DNA of 64,000 nt from Saprospiraceae bacterium (lineage in GTDB: Bacteria > Bacteroidota > Bacteroidia > Chitinophagales > Saprospiraceae), in the NCBI GenBank assembly GCA_016711125.1, contig JADJTQ010000009.1, forward strand, positions 91,001 through 155,000, in the 5' to 3' direction. Each line of letters opens with the position of its first letter. The stretch's first letter is position 1. Positions 7,591-17,049 of the stretch are shown here, in pieces. The notes beneath the pieces are model-generated. The model ran no database searches, had not been told where the DNA came from, and saw only the letters and a program-made list of their open reading frames with translations. The position numbers were made by a program, and so were the translations under genes.

Positions 7591-8416
7591 TGAGGTCTCA
7601 GTTGCTATTTTTAGCTTAGCATTTCCGGTTTTGTTTTTTGCCTGCCAGGAGAATCAACCCCAGTACACACTCTCCCGTGCCGAGATAGGAGACCGGGTGG
7701 TAGTGGTTGAAGAGTTTTCAGGGGTACGCTGTCCCAACTGCCCCGAGGGGACTAAAGAATTAGAAAACTTGCGGACACTCTACGACGATAAGGTTATCAT
7801 TGTTACCATTCATGCCGGCGACTTTGCCTTCCAATACAACGATAGTCAATATGACTTCACGACGACAGAGGGGAATGCTTTACTGCGACACCTGGGCAAT
7901 CCCATCGGTTATCCCTCAGCAGTGATAAACCGGGTTCGAGATTCTAATACTCAATCATTACAGAACTTCTCCTCTCAATGGGGTAGTCTTATCAGTGCCG
8001 AAATAACAACGGAACCCGTTGTATCTCTGGAATTGGATATTGCTTACGATGCTAACACGCGTAAAATGAGCACCGCATTAAGGGCAGTACCTAATATAGA
8101 CTTGGAGGGTGACCTTCGATTTACCCTTCTTATTAAGGAAGACAATATGATAGATTGGCAAAGTGATACTGAAGCGGCCCAGGGTGTTGATCGTGAATAT
8201 AATCACCGCAATGTCTTAAGAGCGGTTTTGACAACTCCGGAAGGAGATCACGTGGCCAGCGATGCCAAATCATTTCAGTCACTGGAAAAAATTTACTCGT
8301 TCACTGTTCCCGAGCAAACTAACTGGTGGAAAGAAACCGATCTGACGATAGTGGGTTTCGTCACTGGCAGTACGGGAGAGATTCTACAGGGCATTGAAAA
8401 ACCACTGATTCCTTAA
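7590..8416 (+). CDS. Omp28-like lipoprotein with thioredoxin-type CxxC motif (frameshifted near start)
   Basis: The mature part (from CQENQPQYTLS) has VVVVEEFSGVRCPNCPEGT, the Omp28 signature in which a thioredoxin-like fold carries CPNC, followed by VIIVTIHAGDFAF and NPIGYPSAVINR. The first ATG (7590, overlapping the previous stop) gives MRSQLLF and then runs into a stop. One more T in the T run at 7608-7612 yields MRSQLLFFSLAFPVLFFAC, a complete lipoprotein signal with lipobox FFAC. The intact protein would be 275 residues. Omp28 relatives sit in the outer membrane. Here the probable partner is the DUF6029 barrel encoded upstream. The frameshift is most likely a sequence error. Confidence 0.78.
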
Positions 8417-8430
8417 ACTCGTCCAAACCC

Positions 8431-8460
8431 TTGAGTCACCCACCAGATTAATTATCTTTG
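8431..8460 (+). promoter_or_regulatory. Promoter of pheT
   Basis: TTG at 8431-8433, 19-base spacer, TATCTTTG at 8453-8460, an exact match to the Bacteroidota -7 consensus TAnnTTTG. It predicts a leader of about 22 nt before the ATG at 8489. Confidence 0.65.
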
Positions 8461-8488
8461 CCCACCATATGAACAATAAAATTTGTAG

Positions 8489-10927
8489 ATGAAAATATCT
8501 CTAAATTGGCTCAGGGAGTACGTTGACCTGGATATGGATGCTGAACAGATAGCTGAAATATTGACAGAGATTGGTCTCGAGGTGGAAGGGTACGAAGAAG
8601 TGGAGCAGATTAAAGGTAGTCTTAAGGATCTAGTGGTAGGAGAAGTCACGACTTGTGTTAAACACCCAAATGCTGATCGACTTTGGTTGACCACAGTCGA
8701 TATTGGGCAGGTTACGCTTCAAATTGTGTGTGGTGCTCCCAATGTGGGAACAGGTCAGAGAGTTGTAGTAGCACCAGTTGGCACAACGCTATATAGCCAT
8801 GACGGTGCACCCTGGCAAATCAATAGGGGCAAGATTCGAGGTGAAGTGAGTGAGGGTATGATTTGTGCGGTCGATGAAATTGGACTAGGTACCGATCATA
8901 GTGGAATCCTTGTATTGGATGACACATTTGTTATTGGCAATGCCTTAGCGAGCTACTATGATACTGCAACCGACACAGTTTTTGAGATCGGATTGACCCC
9001 AAACAGATCGGATGCTACTTGCCACCTGGGGGTAGCAAGAGATCTTTTTGCAGCGTTGAAGATCAACTATGGTCATAAAGGCCAAGTAAAATTACCAGCA
9101 TTGGATGCTTGGCAGGTAGACAATGATACGATGCCCATTCAGGTTGAGGTGCTTGATACCGAAGGTTGCCCACGTTATGCAGGGGTCTCAATCAGCAACG
9201 TAAGCGTAAAGGAGTCTCCTGGCTGGCTCAAAAATAGACTCAAGATGATTGGACTCAGGCCCATCAACAATATAGTTGATGCCACCAATTATGTCTTACA
9301 CGAACTTGGTCAACCACTGCATGCTTTTGATATCGATAAAATTGATGGTAGAGCTATCAAAGTGCAGACATTGCCAAAAGGATCAGCGTTTGTGAGTTTA
9401 GATGAGCAAGTGCGAAAGCTACACGAAGAGGATTTGATGATTTGTGATGGGCACGACAATGGCATGTGTATAGCCGGGGTTTTTGGAGGCCTGGGTTCAG
9501 GCGTCACCAATCAGACCCATAATATTTTTCTTGAATCTGCCCATTTCAATGCGAAGTGGATCCGGCGTACCAGTGGCAGATATCTCTTGTTTACAGACGC
9601 GGCAAAAGTTTTTGAGAAAGGCAGTGATCCAAATATATGTGTTTTTGCGCTGAAACGAGCAGCTCTGCTCATCCAAGATCTGGCAGGGGGTCAGATTGCA
9701 TCTGAAATAGTTGATATTTATTCTAAACCGGTCAAGCCTAACTTGGTATCGCTCGACTACGGTCAACTCAATCGGTTAGTAGGTGCCAATATACATCCGA
9801 AAGAAGTCGAACAAATACTGCTGGCATTGGAAATGAAAATTCAGGCCAGCACTCCGGATAGTGTTACAGTCGCGGTTCCAACTAATAAGGTGGATGTAAC
9901 CCGCCAAGCAGATCTCATTGAAGAAGTACTTCGAATTTATGGATTTAACCGGGTGCCGGACAAAAATCGGATGAGTTTTAGTGTAAGCAATTCTCATGGC
10001 ATCGATGAGGCGCGACTTCGCAACCTGGCGGCAGACTATCTTTCTGCTCATGGATTTCATGAGATCATGGGTCTTTCAATGATCGATAAAAGGTATGTGG
10101 AAAGGAAGGAATTTCAGTTGAATGATGTCGAAATGGTTCGCATTAATAACACGTCAAACGTTCAGATCGAAGTGATGCGGCCGAATCTTTTAGTTACCAC
10201 GCTCGAAACCATTAGCTATAATCAGAACCGGCAACAAAATGATCTGCGTTTGTATGAGTTTGGCAAGTCGTACCTCCATGTCGCTGGTCAATATCAGGAA
10301 AAGGACCATCTGACATTAGCGATTTCGGGATGGCACCAGGAGTCATGGCTTACTACTCCTCTATCTCCTAAGAACGAGTACTATGTTATGAAAGGCATGG
10401 TTGAAAACCTGTTATCACTGTATGGTATCGGTTCTCTTGAGGAAGAGGTAGTCGAAGATGCATATTGGAATTTTGCGCTCAAGTATTCAATAGATAACCA
10501 GCAATTGGCCGTTTTTGGGCAAGTCAATGATGACCTTCTTAGTTATTTGGACATTCGGGGAGCGGTTTTTTATTCAGATTTCGACTGGAGCAGATTGATT
10601 AGGAATCAGAAAGTCGATCAGATCCAGGTGAAAGAATCATCGAGGTTTCCAGTGGTGCGAAGAGATCTGGCACTAATCATCCAAGAAGAAGTACCCTTTA
10701 GTGCAGTCAGAGCGGTCATCGCAAGAAAACTTGGACTGGTTTTAAAGGGAATCAACCTTTTTGATGTTTATAGAAACGAAGAGATCTTAGGATCCGGTCA
10801 AAAGTCTTATGCCGTAAGTTTGTTGCTTTCAGATTCAACTAAGACCTTCTCGGATAAAGAAGTAGATCAAATGATCGTCAGTATGATGGATGAACTGACT
10901 AGGGAGGTTGGTGCAAGGTTGCGGTAA
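8489..10927 (+). CDS. pheT: Phenylalanine--tRNA ligase beta subunit
   Basis: Beta chain of the alpha2-beta2 phenylalanyl-tRNA synthetase, 812 residues, the usual length. It has an N-terminal MKISLNWLREYVDLD, an EMAP/tRNA-binding-like domain (VVGEVTTCVKHPNADRL...IVCGAPNV), and B3/B4 with PINNIVDATNYVLHELGQPLHAFD. The B5 domain has the core-like IEEVLRIYGFNRVP, and the C-terminal anticodon-binding domain has FPVVRRDLALII...FSDKEVDQMI. The segment usually ending in TDASxRFERGxDP reads TDAAKVFEKGSDP and lacks the preceding ARRHGLH-type context, a mild divergence. pheS is not in the window. A TAnnTTTG promoter lies just upstream. Confidence 0.97.
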   Translation: MKISLNWLREYVDLDMDAEQIAEILTEIGLEVEGYEEVEQIKGSLKDLVVGEVTTCVKHPNADRLWLTTVDIGQVTLQIVCGAPNVGTGQRVVVAPVGTTLYSHDGAPWQINRGKIRGEVSEGMICAVDEIGLGTDHSGILVLDDTFVIGNALASYYDTATDTVFEIGLTPNRSDATCHLGVARDLFAALKINYGHKGQVKLPALDAWQVDNDTMPIQVEVLDTEGCPRYAGVSISNVSVKESPGWLKNRLKMIGLRPINNIVDATNYVLHELGQPLHAFDIDKIDGRAIKVQTLPKGSAFVSLDEQVRKLHEEDLMICDGHDNGMCIAGVFGGLGSGVTNQTHNIFLESAHFNAKWIRRTSGRYLLFTDAAKVFEKGSDPNICVFALKRAALLIQDLAGGQIASEIVDIYSKPVKPNLVSLDYGQLNRLVGANIHPKEVEQILLALEMKIQASTPDSVTVAVPTNKVDVTRQADLIEEVLRIYGFNRVPDKNRMSFSVSNSHGIDEARLRNLAADYLSAHGFHEIMGLSMIDKRYVERKEFQLNDVEMVRINNTSNVQIEVMRPNLLVTTLETISYNQNRQQNDLRLYEFGKSYLHVAGQYQEKDHLTLAISGWHQESWLTTPLSPKNEYYVMKGMVENLLSLYGIGSLEEEVVEDAYWNFALKYSIDNQQLAVFGQVNDDLLSYLDIRGAVFYSDFDWSRLIRNQKVDQIQVKESSRFPVVRRDLALIIQEEVPFSAVRAVIARKLGLVLKGINLFDVYRNEEILGSGQKSYAVSLLLSDSTKTFSDKEVDQMIVSMMDELTREVGARLR

Positions 10928-10931
10928 AGAA

Positions 10932-10965
10932 TTGCAGGATTATCGATTTAAACTATTTATATTTG
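10932..10965 (+). promoter_or_regulatory. Promoter of the coiled-coil/zapA pair
   Basis: TATATTTG at 10958-10965 matches TAnnTTTG exactly, with TTG at 10932-10934. The gene's ATG (10970) is only 5 bases after the box, so the message is predicted to be leaderless or nearly so. Confidence 0.55.
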
Positions 10966-10969
10966 ATCA

Positions 10970-11263
10970 ATGCAAGATATTCTGAGAAAACTGGATCGAT
11001 TGGAAGATAAAGTGTTGCAGCTTAGCCAAAAGATTGAATATCTCCGAAAAGAGAATATCATGCTCATTGAAGAAAACGTTAAAATAAAACAAGAATCAGA
11101 GAAAATAAAATCAGGAAAGAATGCCCAAGGGCTAGGAGGTAAAGAGCGAGTAGTTCAAGATGATAGGTCATCCGTTTTGAGACAAACAGAACAGATGAAA
11201 AAGGAGTTGGATAGATATATTGTAGAGGTTGATAAGTGTATTGAATTGATCAATAATATGTAG
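10970..11263 (+). CDS. ZapB-like coiled-coil protein
   Basis: Small, highly charged protein of 97 residues, with continuous heptad-like helices (ILRKLDRLEDKVLQLSQKIEYLRKENIMLIEENVKIKQ) and a second helical segment at the C-terminus. It lies 2 bp before zapA on the same strand, and this pair between pheT and rny is usual in Bacteroidota. By position and coiled-coil content it probably works with ZapA in organising the FtsZ ring. Sequence alone cannot prove homology to ZapB. Confidence 0.65.
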   Translation: MQDILRKLDRLEDKVLQLSQKIEYLRKENIMLIEENVKIKQESEKIKSGKNAQGLGGKERVVQDDRSSVLRQTEQMKKELDRYIVEVDKCIELINNM

Positions 11264-11265
11264 GA

Positions 11266-11559
11266 ATGGAGGAGCAGCTGAAAAGTATGCAAATAATGAT
11301 AGCCGGAAGGTCATATCCGCTTAGAGTAAAAGAGCAGGACATGGAATCCATCAAACATGTGGTGGAAGAAATCAACGAGAAGATCAAAGATTTTCAATTA
11401 ACCTACATTAATAAAGACAAGCAGGATTGCCTCGCAATGGCCCTGCTAACTTATGCCGTGGAATTGCATAAGGTGAAAATGAATGACAGTACAACACCTC
11501 AACAGATTTCAAGAAAAGTCGATCATCTGGAACATTTGATCGAAAATATCCTGAAATAA
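11266..11559 (+). CDS. zapA: Cell division protein ZapA
   Basis: Cytoplasmic FtsZ-ring-associated protein of 97 residues. The N-terminal strand part is QIMIAGRSYPLRVKEQDMESIKHVVEEINEKI. A long helix follows with the typical KDKQDCLAMALLTYAVELHKVK. ZapA dimers and tetramers bundle FtsZ filaments. It follows the coiled-coil gene by 2 bp, so the two are co-transcribed. The 90-bp gap before rny is too short for a 6S RNA gene. Confidence 0.88.
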   Translation: MEEQLKSMQIMIAGRSYPLRVKEQDMESIKHVVEEINEKIKDFQLTYINKDKQDCLAMALLTYAVELHKVKMNDSTTPQQISRKVDHLEHLIENILK

Positions 11560-11649
11560 CCTCTTCCCCCGAGGGCACTTTTTCCTGCGGTGCAAGTGTC
11601 AGACCGAAATGCTGATACTATATTTTTATCAAATAAATGTTTCTAACAT

Positions 11650-13310
11650 ATGGAGTGGCTTATACAAGGCGTCGTGGGTATTATAGCCGGCGCAATCTTG
11701 GCCTTTCTTGCCGTTGGTTTTGCCTTGAGAAAGAGCAATCAACGAAAGACAGAAGAGGCCAATAAACAAGCGGATTTAGTGATTAAAGAGGCTCGCCTTA
11801 CTGCCAAGCGAATGGTGGACGAGGCAGAGACTAACTCAGAAAAGATCATAGGAAAAGCAGAAGGAAGAAATGAAAGTATAAAGCAAAAGAAGATTCAGGA
11901 AGCTAAAGACAAATTTGTTCAACTGAAGTCTGAGTACGAAGAGAGGAAGGCCCAACATCGAATCGAGATGAAAGAAAGGGAAATGGAGGTGGTCAATAAA
12001 GAGAAGGATTTACAGACTAAAGCTACCTCTTTTGATCAACGCACTGAACAATTTGAACATTTTGAAAACGAGACCAAACTGATCAGGGAGAATTTGGAAA
12101 AGCAACTGAAGATAGTGGCAAAAAAGAAAGATGAACTATCTGAAGCCAATGAACAGAGAATCAAGGAGTTGGAAAACATCGCGAAGATGAGTGAGGCAGA
12201 TGCTAAAGAAAAGCTTCTCGATGCCGTGCGGGCAAAAGCAGAGACAGATGCAATGTCCATTGTTAAAAAGACGATCGAGCAAGCCAAACTGGATGCCAAC
12301 AAGGAAGCCAAGAAAATCGTGATTCAGTCTATTCAAAGAATGTGTGCAGAATATACCATCGAAAACACAGTCACTGTATTCAATCTGGAATCCGATGATA
12401 TTAAAGGGCAGATCATCGGCCGAGAGGGTAGGAATATTCGGGCTCTGGAAGCTGCGACCGGAGCTGAAATAGTGGTAGACGATACTCCCGAGGCCATTGT
12501 GATCTCCAGTTTTGATCCGATCAGAAGGGAACTTTGTCGTCTTTCATTAAAAAGATTGGTGGCTGATGGCAGGATTCACCCTGCCCGAATCGAAGAAGTG
12601 GTTGCCAAAACCCGAAAACAACTTGAAGAACAGATTATAGAAATCGGTGAGCGTACTGTGATCGAGCTCGATATACATGGTCTTGATCCTCAACTTGTCC
12701 GAATGATTGGTCGCATGCGATTTAGATCATCTTATGGTCAGAATCTTTTGAAACACAGCATTGAAACGGCTAATTTATGCGCCATAATGGCGGCTGAATT
12801 GGGTCTTAGCCGGAACCAAACCAAGTTGGCAAAAGAGCTGGACTATTGCATGACCTAGGCAAAGTCGGTGAAGAGGAAACTGAATTATCGCATGCGATTT
12901 TGGGGATGGAGATGTGCGAAAAGTACCGCGAACATCCTGCAGTGATTAATGCCGTTGGAGCCCACCATGATGAGATAGAAATGAACAATATCATCTCTCC
13001 CATTGTCCAGGCTTGTGATGCGATTTCCGGAGCCAGGCCAGGTGCCCGAAGAGAGATTCTGGAAAGTTACCTGAAACGCATCGGCGAACTTGAAGAGTTG
13101 GCCATGAGCTACGAGGGAGTGCAAAAGGCTTTTGCGATGCAAGCAGGTCGTGAGCTAAGAGTCATAGTAGAAAGTGAAAAAGTGAGTGATGAGTATGCCG
13201 ATGAACTGTCATTCATGATCTCACAAAAGATTCAGGATGAGATGCAATATCCTGGTCAAATAAAAGTAACCGTGATCAGGGAAAAACGATCAGTTAGTGT
13301 TGCCAAATAA
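11650..13310 (+). CDS. rny: Ribonuclease Y (frameshifted)
   Basis: Membrane-anchored endoribonuclease that starts mRNA decay. It has an N-terminal transmembrane helix (LIQGVVGIIAGAILAFLAVGFAL), a long coiled coil (about residues 30-200), and a KH domain with IIGREGRNIRALEAATGAEIVVDDTPEAIVISSFDP. The HD domain has HSIETANLCAIMA, then LLHDLGKV after correction, and AHHDEIEMNNIISPIVQACDAISGARPGAR. The frame breaks at the run of four A at 12831-12834. A fifth A gives KLAKRAGLLHDLGKV, restoring the catalytic HD and a 553-residue protein of normal size. Since RNase Y is normally important for growth, the break is probably a sequence error. Confidence 0.93.
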
Positions 13311-13748
13311 ACACTGAATTAAAGATGCTTTAGATAAGTGAACCCCTTACTCAACTGAAACGTATGCAGATTGAGTAAGGGGGCTTTGCTACAGATGTTG
13401 TTCTCTGCCGAGGGTAAAATTATGCTATTGAAAAGTTTTGAAGAGCATGTCGTACGGATTCAACCACTTCTTCGATGCATTTGGAGTCTGAAGTCATCAT
13501 GAAAAATGAGCTCAGACAATAGGTAGTATCAATACAAGGCGGCCACCCGGCAAAACATCAAAAGAAATTGAAAATTCAAGGCCTGCCTCTCAGAGATAGT
13601 GTAGATGGAAACATGATCAATGGTTTATTGACTTTATCTTTAACCACCTGTTGTTTGGGGGTGATGAGGGTCGAGCCATATCCTGTAATAGCTCATGCCG
13701 GAACACCGTAGTAAGCTGCTTTATTAGTCCTGAAATTGGTAATTTTAA
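13311..13748 (+). other. Intergenic region with a terminator-like hairpin
   Basis: A strong 12-bp inverted repeat CCCCTTACTCAA (13343-13354)/TTGAGTAAGGGG (13371-13382) probably ends rny transcription, although only a weak T tract follows. The rest has no convincing gene. The minus strand shows short protein-like stretches broken by stops, which could be a gene remnant but cannot be assigned. Confidence 0.45.
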
Positions 13749-15769
13749 ATGCTGATGGAAGACAATATATTGCAACAATTTCGAATGCTAGGGGTACTAC
13801 TGCTCATGAGTTTTCATAACCTGAGTTATGGCCAGGATCAAAGTGAAGGAGCGGTCATAGATTCCATCTTGGAGGTTATTGAAACGATCGAAGATCCAAA
13901 AAGCAAAATAGTTCTTCTCCACCAACAGGCAAATTATATCTATGATTTTGCTCCATTTACCAAGCTGTTTCTCGATACTGCTTTAATCATAGCAGAGACT
14001 GAACAACTCCCCGATGAAGTGGCGATCAGTCATCTGACTTTAATGCAATATTACGTTAGTAATGCCCTCCTTGATAGTGCTGATTGGCATTATAATGTTG
14101 GTATGGCTTTGCCGGCTGTTAAGCAGGGTACCGTCCATCAATCTGATTTTTTAATGCTAAAGGCTACCATCCTTAAGAATCAAGGTAACATAAAAGGTGG
14201 CATTGAGTTCTTCCTTCGGGCACTATCATTGCTGGAGCAACCAGGTTTGTGGGAGTCTTTGACCACTGAAAGTTTAAAAATTGATGTCAAACGAAGTAAA
14301 TCCATCCTGCATAATAATCTGGCAAACCTATATAAGGATATCAAAGATTTTGATTCGGCGGTAAAGCACTATAATCACTCCTACGATATTCTCATGTCTC
14401 TTGATGAAAAGGGATTTGCGGGTACTGTACTTATGAATAAAGCGGGGCTCTACCAGGATCATGCTATTTATGACACTGCTTACCAAATTCAAATACTTGC
14501 GAAAAAGTTAAAAATGGAAGGTGAAGCAAGTCAGCGATCAATAGCCATGTCGGATTTGAATATTGGAAACGCTTTACTGGAGCTTAATGAATTGACCGAG
14601 GCTGGCAAATATATTGAAGGTGCTTTGCATGCTTTTATTCAAATGGAAAACACTGCGGGATTAACCAGTGGTTACATAGCTCGGGGTCAACTTAATCTCA
14701 AGAGTAAAGAGTATCAGGCTGCAATCAGCGATTGCAAAAAGGGGAAGGAGCTGGCGACGTCTGCAGAAATACTTGATCTACAGCAAAAAGCTTGTGATTG
14801 TTTATTTCAAGCTTATAAAATGGTGGGAAATAGTGCGGAGGCACTCGCAAATCATGAGGCGCTTAAATTATTGAGTGATTCTTTAAGGAATAGCAAAAAT
14901 ACCAAATATATCACTCAACTCGAAATGCAGTATAACTTTGATAAGGTTGAGGAAAAAAGGCTGGTTCAAGAACAATCGGATCTATTAATTCAACACGACA
15001 AAGATTCAAGGAACAGGCGCGCATTTGTAGTGTTAATAGTTCTCTTGGCGGTATCTCTATTTGTAGGATATCTCATTTATCAGAATTATCAGATAAAGAA
15101 AAAATCGGAATTAGAGCTTTCCCTGAAAAATAATGCAATATCGAAGGCGTTGCAGGAAAAAGAATTATTGCTGGGAGAAATTCATCATCGGGTTAAAAAT
15201 AATTTGCAGGTAATTTCAAGCTTATTGAGATTGCAATCACGTTACGTCGAAGATGATGTTGCACTAAATGCCATCAGTGCCGGTAGAAGTCGTGTGCAAT
15301 CCATGGCCTTACTTCATGAAAACTTATACCAGAATGACAATTTTACCGGGGTCAATATGCAAAAATATTTTGATCGTTTGATCGACGGACTATTCACGAC
15401 ATTAAATATTTCGCCGGATAAAATTTCCTTAATTAAGAATATTCAACCGATTGATTTGGATGTTGATTTTGTGGTACCGATTGGACTAATTACTAATGAG
15501 TTGATCACTAATGCCCTAAAGCATGCCTTTGTTAACCAGGAGTTTGGGGTATTGACTGTCCGACTATATGAAGACAATCATAAATTGATATTGGAAGTTT
15601 CTGACAATGGAAAAGGCATGTCAACTGATTTTTTAAAAGCAAAAGCACCACATTCGGACACAAGCTAATTAAGGCATTTGCAATTAAATTGCATGCAGAT
15701 CTTAAGGTGCTGAACCACGCTGGCACTAAGGTACAGCTTATCATTCATGATTATCGCACTGGAGGTTGA
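13749..15769 (+). CDS. TPR-domain histidine kinase, HisKA_2 type (frameshifted near C-terminus)
   Basis: Sensor kinase of about 673 residues after correction. It has a signal peptide (MLGVLLLMSFHNLSYGQ), a periplasmic TPR region (about residues 100-380), one membrane helix (FVVLIVLLAVSLFVGYLIYQNY), a HisKA_2 box with the phospho-acceptor His in GEIHHRVKNNLQVISSLLRLQSR, and a HATPase domain with NELITNALKHAF and SDNGKGM. The frame breaks in AAAA at 15635-15638. One more A gives KSKSTTFGHKLIKAFAIKLHADLKV and a stop at 15767-15769, completing the ATP-binding domain. No response regulator gene is adjacent, so it is an orphan kinase. The signal is unknown. Confidence 0.88.
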
Positions 15770-15867
15770 TCATGTCTTGCAATCAGAGATGGTAAAGCAG
15801 GTCAATCTTCACACCGCAGATTAAAATCAAAAGAGATAACCAAAATAAAATAGATCTGGTTTCTTCC

Positions 15868-17046
15868 TTATATTTTATCAAGTGCTTGGGTCAGGTCAGC
15901 GATCAAGTAATCGGGATCTTCAAGGCCAATATAAAGTCTGATTAAATTAAACGGATAGTCCGGATTTTCTTTGCCTGGAATATCATAGAAAATCGAAAAA
16001 GGAATAACCAAAGATTCGTGCCCTCCCCATGATACAGCAAGTAAGAAACAATTTAAACGGTCAACAAATTTGTTGACTACTTCTTTGGTGGCGGCTTTCA
16101 CTTGAAAGGAAAATAGTCCACCAGCTCCGGTCATCTGTCGTTGAGCTAATTGATTTTGTGGGAATGAAGGTAAAAATGGATGTATTACGCGCTCTACCTT
16201 TGGATGGGCTTCTAGAAACTTGGCAATTTGAATGGCTGTATCATTAACACGCTTCATTCTGATCTGCAGTGTACGGAGTCCGCGGATGATTAGACTGGCA
16301 TCATGCGGTGATAATATCGAGCCCAAGGTCATTAGTTCAGATCCAAATATCTGATCCATCATCTTCCTGCTGCCGCAGAGTGCTCCGGCAACCACATCAC
16401 TATGACCATTCAGATACTTGGAGCAAGTATGCATAATGATGTCTATTCCATGATCACCCGGGTTTTGGAATAGCGGTGACGCATAAGAATTATCAATGAT
16501 ACTTATGATGTTATTAGCCCTGCAAATCCTGCCACATTCAGATAGGTCCTGAATACCAAAAGTGATCGAATTGGGACTTTCCAAAATGAGGACTTTTGTT
16601 TGTGGTTGAATGGCCTTTTCAATTTCAACAATATCATGACCCGCGACAAATGTGTGGGTTATTCCAAATCTTGTCAGCACGCGTGTCACCAACTTATTTG
16701 TCCAGGAGTAAGGATTTTTGACACAGATAATGTGATCTCCTGTGTTGACGTTAGAAAGCACTGCACAGGTCATGGCCGCTGCACCACTTGCAAAAACCAG
16801 GGCATCTTCTGTTTTTTCAAGTGCAGCAAGTTTTTTTCTTAAGATCTCAGTAGTTGGATTGTTACCGCGGGTGTAGAGATGGTGGGCACGCTCATTAAGG
16901 AATGCTGCGCGAAAACTAGCAGTGTCTTTAAAGGCAAAATTGCTACTCTGGATGATGGGTGGTGATACAGCATTGAAATACTGGTCTCGGTCTTCACCGA
17001 GATGAGTCAGAATCTCGCTGATGGGTATTAACGGCTGATCTTTCAT
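15868..17046 (-). CDS. Cys/Met metabolism PLP-dependent enzyme (cystathionine/methionine lyase or synthase family)
   Basis: Cytoplasmic PLP enzyme of 392 residues from the trans-sulfuration family. It has the family's YTRGNNPTTEIL near residue 58 (Tyr and Arg bind PLP phosphate across the dimer), ALVFASGAAAMTC, ESPNSITFGIQDL, and the Schiff-base lysine K210 in HTCSKYLNGHSDVVAG. The C-terminal domain has HPFLPSFPQN and SWGGHESLV. The sequence does not decide between cystathionine beta- or gamma-lyase, methionine gamma-lyase and acylhomoserine sulfhydrylase. It starts 4 bp after the thrS stop on the same strand, so the two genes may be co-transcribed. Confidence 0.88.
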   Translation of the reverse strand: MKDQPLIPISEILTHLGEDRDQYFNAVSPPIIQSSNFAFKDTASFRAAFLNERAHHLYTRGNNPTTEILRKKLAALEKTEDALVFASGAAAMTCAVLSNVNTGDHIICVKNPYSWTNKLVTRVLTRFGITHTFVAGHDIVEIEKAIQPQTKVLILESPNSITFGIQDLSECGRICRANNIISIIDNSYASPLFQNPGDHGIDIIMHTCSKYLNGHSDVVAGALCGSRKMMDQIFGSELMTLGSILSPHDASLIIRGLRTLQIRMKRVNDTAIQIAKFLEAHPKVERVIHPFLPSFPQNQLAQRQMTGAGGLFSFQVKAATKEVVNKFVDRLNCFLLAVSWGGHESLVIPFSIFYDIPGKENPDYPFNLIRLYIGLEDPDYLIADLTQALDKI

Positions 17047-17049
17047 GCA

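Noticed and set aside
11560..11649. 6S RNA gene between zapA and rny
   Set aside because: The gap is only 90 bp and shows no long closing stem with a central bubble.
12036..12336. Two minus-strand frames inside rny
   Set aside because: They are antisense reflections of the coiled-coil coding region, with Ser/Phe/Leu-rich composition.
13340..13748. Degraded gene on the minus strand
   Set aside because: Protein-like stretches are short, interrupted by stops, and could not be tied to any family.
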